From: Legionella waltersii
Lineage (GTDB): Bacteria > Pseudomonadota > Gammaproteobacteria > Legionellales > Legionellaceae
Reading direction: 5' to 3'
DNA length: 64,000 nt
Assembly (NCBI RefSeq): GCF_001468085.1
Contig: NZ_LNZB01000015.1
Coordinates: forward strand, 192,384-256,383
Shown here: positions 57,669 to 64,000 of the stretch, in pieces
Layout: the number at the start of each line of letters is the position of its first letter
Numbering within the stretch: position 1 is the stretch's first letter
Notes under the pieces: generated by a model
What the model was told of the DNA's origin: nothing
The model's input: only the letters and a program-made list of their open reading frames with translations
Database searches by the model: none
Made by a program: the position numbers and the translations under genes

Positions 57669-57980
57669 TTATGGATTACGATTGACGTTGATTTGAGTTA
57701 CTTTACCTGAATTGAACACCAACTCGTACTGAAAATCAGCTGGGGATTTTTGATAAATCCATGTTTCAACAGTGTTTGTTGTAGTACCTATCTGGTATCC
57801 AGCTGCATTATACAAAGGGATGTTTTCCTCATAAATCAATTTATCCAATGGCTCACCGCATTTTGATAGCACTGTGTATTGACTATCGCCTTCATAAACC
57901 AATTTATCACCACAGCGCATCGCATAAGCAGGGCCAAGGAGTAAACTACAGAGTATGGCTATAAAGAATTGCTTCTTCAT
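57669..57980 (-). CDS. DUF2845 periplasmic protein
   Basis: The 103-residue protein has a signal peptide MKKQFFIAILCSLLLGPAYA and then MRCGDKLVYEGDSQYTVLSKCGEP, the start typical of DUF2845, and ends with a short beta-rich stretch. The function of the family is not known. The ATG at 57980 has GGGAG six bases upstream; an open extension to 58136 lies inside the ABC transporter gene and is not coding. Confidence 0.83.
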   Translation of the reverse strand: MKKQFFIAILCSLLLGPAYAMRCGDKLVYEGDSQYTVLSKCGEPLDKLIYEENIPLYNAAGYQIGTTTNTVETWIYQKSPADFQYELVFNSGKVTQINVNRNP

Positions 57981-58014
57981 TTTAGGCTCCCTTACTATAT
58001 ACAGTATAGCCCGT

Positions 58015-59823
58015 TTACTCATCCCAGTTGTCTCTATCCACATCCGACTCAGGTAAGAATCCACCAATTTGTGCATCCCACATGGATTTGTATAATCCAT
58101 TTTTTTCCAAAAGTTCATCGTGAGAACCATCCTCAACTATTTTTCCTGCTTCAAACACAAGAATTCTATCCATATGCAATAAAGTGGATAAGCGATGAGC
58201 AATAACAATTGATGTTTTAGATTCCATTAATTCCCACAACGAATTTTGGATGGCTTCTTCAGTGAGTGAATCCAATTGGGAGGTAGCTTCATCCAGAACC
58301 AGTATTTTTGTATTTTTTAATACTGCACGGGCAATTGCAATTCTTTGTCTCTGCCCACCAGATAATTTGATTCCTCGTTCACCAACCATGGTTTGGTAGC
58401 CCTCAGACAATAAAGAGATAAACTCATCGCAACAAGCTCTTTTGGAGGCATTGATCACTTGCTCATCCGTTGCATCCAGGTTTCCATAACGTATATTTTC
58501 AATAATGGTTCGATGGAATAATGTAGTATCTTGTGGAATCATACTAATTGCCGAACGTAGAGAATCTTGTGTAACTTGACTGATGTCTTGTCCATCGATC
58601 AAGATCTTTCCAGACTCCACATTAAATAGTCGCAAAATGAGGTGAATAAACGTTGTTTTTCCACTTCCCGAAAAGCCCACCAAACCAACACGTTGACCTG
58701 GCTCGATAATAACGGATTTATTTTCGAATACCTTTTTACCTTGATTGTAATGAAAAGTAACGTTATCAAATTCAATTTTACCTGCTACTACATTTAAAGC
58801 TTTAGCATCAGGAACGTCCTTAACCTCGATGGGGGCGCTTAATAAAGCAATTGCTTGCCTGGCAATGCCTATTTCACGAAACAACTCCGCCATGGCATGG
58901 CACAAATACCAAATCTGGGTCATGATGGCAAAAGAGACATTAAATATAAACACCAAGTCTCCTGTCGTAATTTTACTTTGTTGCCAAAAATGCAGTAATA
59001 GACCAACCATCACGACCAACATGATGGTTACTGGAATATCTAAGTAAAGACGGAAGATATTCATATAAATCGTTAATCGCTTATTACTTCCTTGCTCTTT
59101 CTTTTGGCTTAAAGAAATATAGTCTAATTCATCCTTTGAACGAGCAAATAATTTAACGGCGTTGGAATTACTCAAAGTATCTACAATTTTTCCACTTAAT
59201 TCGCTTTTATCTTCTGCATTCTCAACAGAATAAGCGTCCACTGTTTTGGAAAATCTATAACTGATGAACAGTTGCACCATGATCCAAATAATCATTACTA
59301 CTGCGAACCAGTAGTTAATGGTACACATTAATATCAAGGCAACAACAATGGAAGCTATAGCAGCAATCCAATACCAAGTAATGATATTAAAAATGGAATC
59401 CATCGCTCTAGGAAGATCATTCACTTTGTTAGCCAAGCTACCAGCCATTTGATTGGTAAAGTAGTGATAAGATTGCCGAATCAAATAATCCATCACTGAC
59501 ATTCTTACGTCCGCTTGAAAGCGCGGCATAACATAGCCTTGCCACCACCCTTCCAGACGCAAGATAAGCAATAAAATAAACCATGCACCTCCACCTACCC
59601 ATAAGGCCGGTGCCACTGCTACAAAAATATTCTCGCCGGGAGAATGTGAGCTGAGCGCGTCTACAATCATTTTTAGCGAATATGGAATGGCATTATTTTC
59701 TAATACCATAGTGATGGGAGCTAACAAAAATACAGTAAAGGCTAAAGGCTGCTTTTTCACAAAATGAAAGAAAAATCGACCTAATGTTTTTGGCAATTCC
59801 CTTGCATTATTGTTTTTATTCAT
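58015..59823 (-). CDS. ABC exporter, membrane and ATPase domains fused
   Basis: The 602-residue protein has an N-terminal transmembrane domain with about six helices (30-310) and an ATPase domain with GFSGSGKT (Walker A, 383-390), the LSGGQRQR signature, and KILVLDEATSQLD (Walker B). It belongs to the MsbA/MdlB-like half-transporters that dimerise. The substrate is unknown. The two small secreted-protein genes downstream on the same strand may share its transcript. Confidence 0.9.
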   Translation of the reverse strand: MNKNNNARELPKTLGRFFFHFVKKQPLAFTVFLLAPITMVLENNAIPYSLKMIVDALSSHSPGENIFVAVAPALWVGGGAWFILLLILRLEGWWQGYVMPRFQADVRMSVMDYLIRQSYHYFTNQMAGSLANKVNDLPRAMDSIFNIITWYWIAAIASIVVALILMCTINYWFAVVMIIWIMVQLFISYRFSKTVDAYSVENAEDKSELSGKIVDTLSNSNAVKLFARSKDELDYISLSQKKEQGSNKRLTIYMNIFRLYLDIPVTIMLVVMVGLLLHFWQQSKITTGDLVFIFNVSFAIMTQIWYLCHAMAELFREIGIARQAIALLSAPIEVKDVPDAKALNVVAGKIEFDNVTFHYNQGKKVFENKSVIIEPGQRVGLVGFSGSGKTTFIHLILRLFNVESGKILIDGQDISQVTQDSLRSAISMIPQDTTLFHRTIIENIRYGNLDATDEQVINASKRACCDEFISLLSEGYQTMVGERGIKLSGGQRQRIAIARAVLKNTKILVLDEATSQLDSLTEEAIQNSLWELMESKTSIVIAHRLSTLLHMDRILVFEAGKIVEDGSHDELLEKNGLYKSMWDAQIGGFLPESDVDRDNWDE

Positions 59824-60032
59824 AGAGTATACCTTTAACGAATACCGTTCTATCGCTGTATTCTAACCCATTGATTATTAATTTGATAATTTCTTGTATA
59901 CAATCAAAGCATCTTCATCAAGTTAGCAAAATGGTAAACAACCCCTTTTAGTTTAGTACAAATTCATAATTTATTCTTGATCTTAAACCCCATAAAAGCG
60001 ATCATTCTCAATTTGCAAATAAAGGAGTCCGT

Positions 60033-61664
60033 GTGGAACACGAAACAATGGAATATGATGTGATCATCGTTGGTGCTGGTCCATCAGGCCTATCTGCTGC
60101 AATAAAATTAAAACAATTAGCCCATGCCGCAAATAAAGAAATAACCGTTTGTGTCCTAGAAAAAGGCGCTCAAGTGGGTTCACACATTATCTCTGGTGCG
60201 GTTCTAGAACCAAGAAGTTTAAAAGAATTATTACCCGATACTTGGGAAACTGCTCCTTTAGATACTCCAGTTAAAAAAGATCTGTTTTACTTTCTCACAA
60301 AAAATCACTCCATTCGCTTGCCAACACCAAAACCCATGCATAATGAAGGCAATTACATCATCAGCTTAGGCAATCTTTGTCAATTTCTTGCTCAACAAGC
60401 AGAAGGATTAGGATGTGAAATCTACCCTGGATTCGCCGCATCAGAAGTGCTTTATAATGATAGGGATGAAGTTATTGGTGTATCTACTGGCTCTGTTGGG
60501 ATAGACAAAGAAGGCAATCAAACTAGCAATTACCAGCCTGGAATGCATTTAATAGCCAAGCAAACTTTATTTTCCGAAGGTTGTAGAGGCCAGCTAAGTC
60601 AAACCCTCATGGCAAAATACCACTTAAGAGACCATTCACAACCCCAAACTTATGGGATAGGAATAAAGGAAATTTGGAGAATAGAAGCAGCTAAACATGA
60701 ACCAGGTAAAGTCATTCATACTGTAGGATGGCCAATGGACCACGCAACCTATGGTGGGTCTTTTGTCTATCACCTATCTAACCAACGAGTAGCCATTGGT
60801 TTTGTTGTAGGGCTAGACTATAAAAATCCATGGCTAAATCCCTTTGCGGAATTCCAGCGTTTTAAAACCCACCCCTTTATAAAACCTACTTTAGTAGGTG
60901 GTGAAAGGATTAGTTATGGTGCTCGTGCCTTAAATGAGGGGGGATGGCAATCCTTACCAAAATTGACCTTTCCGGGAGGGGCTTTAATTGGTGATGCCGC
61001 AGGTTTCCTCAATGTCCCTAAAATTAAAGGAATCCATACTGCGATGCAATCAGGTATGTTAGCAGCTCAGGCCTGTTTTGATTTATTAAACCAAGAAACA
61101 TCTTCATCCACTGAAATAACATCCTATCCAGATAGGATTAATCAGTCCTGGTTAAAAAAAGAGTTGTATTCAGTTCGCAATATTCGCCCTGGATTTAAAT
61201 ATGGTTTGTTCACAGGATTAGTTAATGCAGCTTTTGAAACCTACATAAGCCATGGCCATTCGCCGTGGACCTTATCTAATCATTCCGATCATCGTTCATT
61301 AAAATTAGCGGAAAGATCCCCCAAAATTAACTACCCAAAGCCTGATGGAGTGATTTCCTTTGATAAATTATCATCCGTATTTCTAGCCAATACTTATCAT
61401 GAAGAAAATCAACCTTGCCACCTAAAATTAAAACAAGCAAAGCTGGCAATCAAAGTTAATTACAACCAATACGCTTCACCTGAAACACGATACTGCCCTG
61501 CAGGGGTCTATGAGATCATAGATGATGAAGAAAAGGGCCCAAGATTGCAAATCAATGCACAAAATTGCATCCATTGCAAAACTTGTGATATTAAAGACCC
61601 ACGCCAAAACATAGTATGGCAAGCACCGGAAGGTGGCGGCGGGCCTAATTACATTGATATGTAA
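60033..61664 (+). CDS. electron transfer flavoprotein-ubiquinone oxidoreductase
   Basis: The 543-residue protein passes electrons from ETF to ubiquinone during fatty-acid and amino-acid oxidation. It has the FAD motif VGAGPSGLSAA (about 13-23), the membrane-associated quinone-binding domain with GVGWPMD-like TVGWPMDHATYGGSF, and a C-terminal 4Fe-4S domain (CPAGVYEI then CIHCKTC). The GTG at 60033 has GGAG five bases upstream and is preferred over ATG at 60048. Confidence 0.94.
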   Translation: MEHETMEYDVIIVGAGPSGLSAAIKLKQLAHAANKEITVCVLEKGAQVGSHIISGAVLEPRSLKELLPDTWETAPLDTPVKKDLFYFLTKNHSIRLPTPKPMHNEGNYIISLGNLCQFLAQQAEGLGCEIYPGFAASEVLYNDRDEVIGVSTGSVGIDKEGNQTSNYQPGMHLIAKQTLFSEGCRGQLSQTLMAKYHLRDHSQPQTYGIGIKEIWRIEAAKHEPGKVIHTVGWPMDHATYGGSFVYHLSNQRVAIGFVVGLDYKNPWLNPFAEFQRFKTHPFIKPTLVGGERISYGARALNEGGWQSLPKLTFPGGALIGDAAGFLNVPKIKGIHTAMQSGMLAAQACFDLLNQETSSSTEITSYPDRINQSWLKKELYSVRNIRPGFKYGLFTGLVNAAFETYISHGHSPWTLSNHSDHRSLKLAERSPKINYPKPDGVISFDKLSSVFLANTYHEENQPCHLKLKQAKLAIKVNYNQYASPETRYCPAGVYEIIDDEEKGPRLQINAQNCIHCKTCDIKDPRQNIVWQAPEGGGGPNYIDM

Positions 61665-61667
61665 AAC

Positions 61668-62666
61668 TTACACTGAAATGGATGGGTTATCTAAGTATGT
61701 TGAGGATAAATCATCGATTAAAGTAAAAAACTCGTCCACAGACCCTGGGGATAACCAACTATTAGCACCTGGGGTTTTGTCTTCATGCTTTCTTAGTTCT
61801 TCTAATACAAGTTCAATTTGACGAGCAGTCACTTGAACACCTTGATTGCGACAGTTCTTACTTTCACTCAATATCCCTAATGCCTGCCTGATAGGTGTGA
61901 TAGAGAGTGCTATTTGAGGATCATATTTAAAATCTTCATGCTCAAGCACTTTAAGGACTCTTGCAAAAGCAGACTGGTATTCTTTGATATCGACACGTTT
62001 ATAATCTGAAAATATTTTATCCAAGAGCAATCCCAGCGCTTTGGAATTTTCATAAGCCTCTTTATCTTGATGCTCCACGAGCTCTTCAAAGCGCTTTAAA
62101 CAATTTATATTAAAATCAAATACATCTTTCAGTAACTTATCTAAATCTCTAGGTCCATGAACAACCGTTTTTCGTGCTGAAGCTTTGCTTTCTTCATCAA
62201 TGACTTCCACTTGATTAATCACTTGCCCTTTTGAAGCGGTGATCGAGTCGTTCAGAATTGCAAGTAATTTAGAAAGATCATAGTTAAATACATTGATGAT
62301 GCTTTGACACTTGAGATAAAAGTAAGCCCTATCATCTTCTCTTGTATAAATAAGTTGCAAAAAAGCAGAGTACTGTGAGTATTGAATAGACTCAGGAAAT
62401 AAGGTCAGTTTTCTTTGTTTTTTGATTGACTTATCACGTTGTTGAATAAGAAGAGGAAAAGTAATTGATACTTGATTCTCAGACGACTCAACTCGTTTTG
62501 GCAAAAATTGGATTTGTAATTCCCTCTCTTCTTTCTCTTTTGGTATAGGCAGTTTCGTAGGAACAATCAATTCGATGAATTCAGCGGCTGAATCGATTCC
62601 AGTAGCCATTTTTTTAGTGTCGTCATCTTTCTTAATATTTTTATTAGAGACTTGCTTTGCTCTCAT
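61668..62666 (-). CDS. orphan cytoplasmic protein, possible effector
   Basis: I do not recognise this 332-residue protein. It has no signal peptide or membrane segment. The N-terminus (about 1-45) is Lys/Asp-rich and disordered-looking, the middle is mixed, and residues 150-310 look helical (FDFNINCLKRFEELVEHQ, QIELVLEELRKHED). The start ATG has AAGGAAAG five bases upstream, so it is probably expressed. The acidic, Glu/Asp-rich final third and its place next to a tRNA-Arg island make a Dot/Icm substrate possible, but that is conjecture. It converges with the ETF-QO gene with three bases between stops. Confidence 0.7.
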   Translation of the reverse strand: MRAKQVSNKNIKKDDDTKKMATGIDSAAEFIELIVPTKLPIPKEKEERELQIQFLPKRVESSENQVSITFPLLIQQRDKSIKKQRKLTLFPESIQYSQYSAFLQLIYTREDDRAYFYLKCQSIINVFNYDLSKLLAILNDSITASKGQVINQVEVIDEESKASARKTVVHGPRDLDKLLKDVFDFNINCLKRFEELVEHQDKEAYENSKALGLLLDKIFSDYKRVDIKEYQSAFARVLKVLEHEDFKYDPQIALSITPIRQALGILSESKNCRNQGVQVTARQIELVLEELRKHEDKTPGANSWLSPGSVDEFFTLIDDLSSTYLDNPSISV

Positions 62667-62815
62667 TACAACTTTCCTTTTCGAGTGAACGATTCAAACT
62701 ATCACGTTCTGTTTTAGACTTTGCTCAAGATAAAAATTATCCCGATTAATGATAAAGCGTCAAGCAGTATTTTCATTGTCATTTTCTTCTGATAAAGGTA
62801 GACTTGCTGTCGAAA

Positions 62816-62892
62816 GTCCCGGTGGCACAGATGGATAGCGCAGCCCCCTCCTAAGGGGCAGGTCGGAGGTTCGAATCCTCTCCGGGACGCCA
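62816..62892 (+). tRNA. tRNA-Arg (CCT anticodon)
   Basis: A 77-base cloverleaf with encoded CCA: acceptor GTCCCGG (62816-62822) pairs with CCGGGAC (62882-62888), anticodon stem GCCCC/GGGGC with CCT at 62850-62852, and TTCGAAT T-loop. It reads AGG codons. Such minor Arg tRNAs are common insertion sites for islands, and the DNA downstream is accessory in character. Confidence 0.95.
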
Positions 62893-62940
62893 TATAAACA
62901 CTGAGCCGATTACCAATTACCCCAACTTATATCACATTCT

Positions 62941-62960
62941 CAGGGTGCACACAGGGTGCA
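62941..62960. repeat. short direct repeat after tRNA-Arg
   Basis: CAGGGTGCA occurs twice (62941-62949 and 62952-62960) with an 11-base period, 49 bases after the tRNA. It could be a remnant of integrase arm-type sites, but no integrase gene is in the window. Confidence 0.45.
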
Positions 62961-63021
62961 AATTGAATGTATTACAATGTGCAAAAATTACTCTTTAAAC
63001 ATTATTAATATAGGATGGCAT

Positions 63022-63279
63022 ATGTTTAGTTGCTTTAAAATGAATAAGGTCAGCTCCCCTGCAGAGAATGTTGGGCATCTTAAAGTTTTAAAAACCTTTC
63101 CTAGCCAGCATGCAGCAGCTAAATGGCTAGTAGAAAATGGTAAAGCCAAAAATTCGAATTGTGTTTCATCAATTAGTTCTGTTTGTTTACGAAAACCCTG
63201 CTCAACTGGTTATGGTTATCGTAAAAAGGCTTATGGATATGGATGGTGTTTTGCATCGGAAATACAAATCAAGGATTAA
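63022..63279 (+). CDS. small NUMOD1-like DNA-binding motif protein
   Basis: An 85-residue protein from the ATG at 63022 (an in-frame GTG at 62956 would lengthen it). It contains VLKTFPSQHAAAKWLVENG, then CVSSISSVCLRKPCSTGYG and YGWCFA. This is the layout of NUMOD1 motifs (position-specific DNA binding, phage and homing endonuclease associated): a phrase like VxxFxSxxxAAxxL, a Ser-rich turn, and a final GYxWxF. The identification is by pattern only. Its place after tRNA-Arg fits a mobile origin. Confidence 0.55.
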   Translation: MFSCFKMNKVSSPAENVGHLKVLKTFPSQHAAAKWLVENGKAKNSNCVSSISSVCLRKPCSTGYGYRKKAYGYGWCFASEIQIKD

Positions 63280-63380
63280 CAACTATAGTCAGGTTTGTTA
63301 GCTGTAATGCCATATTAAATCAAAACTCATTTGTTGAAATAGTCAGATTAAATTTGGATTTATTCACGCAATCAATCGAG

Positions 63381-63480
63381 TCTGATAATCATATAGAAAG
63401 CTCCTTCGAATAACTATTAAAGTTAATTAGCCAAAAAAACAAAACCCGATATTAAACGAGCTTTCTATATGATTATGAGA
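63381..63480. repeat. 100-base inverted repeat with 19-bp perfect arms
   Basis: ATAATCATATAGAAAGCTC (63385-63403) is exactly complementary to 63458-63476; three more outer bases pair after one mismatch. The 54-base centre is AT-rich with no open frame. Within the 395-base gap 63280-63674 this is the only structure I can support. Confidence 0.75.
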
Positions 63481-63674
63481 TCTGGCTTTTTGCTTTTTAT
63501 ACAAGTGGTAAAGATGCAAGATCTTGCTCCCTTTATCCGCCACTTGGTGACATGCTGACTCTTTTTTGATTTATGTACAATTATCATAGATGCAAGAGAG
63601 TAAGCTGTAAAACCACGTTGGAACTGTATTAGTCAAAATCAGCATTAACTCCAGGAGAATATTCGAAAAAACTT

Positions 63675-63919
63675 TTATTCGGATAATGGTTTCATGGCTA
63701 GAGGATGATCGAAATTCGCCTTATTTACTAATGTGCTAACTCTATACCCTTCCAAATCCTCATGAGCATAAGGCTTCATTAATGTCATCAATTGTTCCTT
63801 AAAATAGTGTGAATTATCCAGCCAAATACCTCGGGCTTCTTCATCTAAAATCACAGGCATCCTATGGTGTATGGGTTGCATAAATGGATTTGCTTCTGTT
63901 GTAACAAGGCAGTATGAGG
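63675..63919 (-). pseudogene. SRAP (YedK/HMCES) family protein, 3' fragment
   Basis: The remaining 80 or so residues start SYCLVTTEANPFMQPIHHRMPVIL (written here as two parts: LVTTEANPFMQP and IHHRMPVIL) and continue with WLDNSHYFKEQL, YRVSTLVNKANFDHP and LAMKP. That is the C-terminal part of SOS response-associated peptidases, including the conserved His of IHxRMP. The N-terminal catalytic Cys2 and about two thirds of the protein are missing. The upstream edge coincides with the insertion sequence end near 63920, so the gene was probably cut by it. Confidence 0.65.
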
Positions 63920-64000
63920 TGGTCAAGTAAATTGACACACCCAGTTAAGCAACTTTCTTAAATTCCCCCCAAACCCGTTCAAACTGATTCGGATTCATAT
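63920..64000 (-). mobile_element. insertion sequence end (IS3-like), continues beyond window
   Basis: The plus strand reads TGGTCAAGTAAATTGACACA from 63920, a plausible IS terminus that starts with TG. On the minus strand an open frame enters from outside the window and ends MNPNQFERVWGEFKKVA stop at 63945, which resembles the C-terminal tail (GYMxPxxFE) of IS3-family transposases. The IS lies at the exact place where the SRAP gene loses its N-terminus. Confidence 0.55.
63945..64000 (-). CDS. transposase C-terminus (partial)
   Basis: Only the last 17 codons from 63998 plus a partial codon are in the window. The tail NPNQFERVWGEF with a stop 25 bases before the IS end is typical of an IS3-type OrfB, but the short length limits certainty. 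Confidence 0.45.
   Translation of the reverse strand, partial: MNPNQFERVWGEFKKVA

Noticed and set aside
57981..58136. N-terminal extension of the DUF2845 gene
   Set aside because: It overlaps the ABC transporter and would bury the signal peptide; GGGAG precedes the internal ATG at 57980.

Overview
The window looks like a chromosomal segment of a Legionella species (Gammaproteobacteria, probably not L. pneumophila itself). The evidence is low-GC Legionella-type gene content: type II secretion genes lspD-lspE, a flaA-flaG-fliD-fliS flagellar block followed by an EnhA-like L,D-transpeptidase, a PmrA/PmrB-like two-component pair beside ruvA-ruvC-yebC-hmgA-rpoS, and an OTU-type deubiquitinase of the kind exported by Dot/Icm. 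Species assignment is inference from gene content; no database search was possible.

Layout. 1-2388 (+): leuS 3' end, lptE, holA, nadD. 2363-5837 (-): accD-folC-SPOR protein-cvpA. 5966-10789 (+): a sigma-28 promoter, flagellin, flaG, fliD, fliS, then a second, previously unsignposted sigma-28 promoter in front of a secreted L,D-transpeptidase. 11102-16881 (+): MFS transporter, miaB-rluD-pgeF, DegQ-type protease. 17017-23294: tRNA-Met followed by an accessory block on the minus strand. In transcription order it holds a cyclodipeptide synthase (CDPS), a PaaK-like adenylating enzyme, a class V fold PLP enzyme, a class A beta-lactamase-fold serine hydrolase and a divergent 4-hydroxyphenylpyruvate dioxygenase-like protein. 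This looks like a small natural-product locus and is the most interesting part of the window. 23684-27550 (+): lspD, lspE.

27657-36833 (-) is a long run: fimV, truA, trpF, trpB, trpA, glnS, cysS. 36962-38460 (-) is a multicopper oxidase whose 5' end appears frameshifted at a T8 run. 38617-45749 (mostly +): folD, a small PA3496-type protein, rlmJ, gloB, mltD, yciB, pmrA-pmrB. 45868-48309 (-): an alanine-rich secreted protein with a 15-bp tandem repeat, then ruvA, ruvC, yebC. 48458-49705 (+) hmgA. 49811-52822 (-): rpoS, nlpD, surE and a small lipoprotein. 52902-54617 (+) malic enzyme. 54628-57285 is an accessory stretch with a MITE-like element, an OTU deubiquitinase effector candidate and a large nested palindrome. 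57286-59823 (-): chagasin-type inhibitor, DUF2845 protein and an ABC exporter. 60033-61664 (+) ETF-ubiquinone oxidoreductase; 61668-62666 (-) orphan protein. From tRNA-Arg at 62816 to the end the DNA is accessory: a NUMOD1-like small ORF, a 100-bp inverted repeat, and an SRAP-family gene fragment cut by an insertion sequence that runs off the window.

Four dispersed palindromes (near 10.8, 27.6, 49.8 and 57.0 kb) share the same arm sequence and form one repeat family. Two of them sit exactly between convergent genes.
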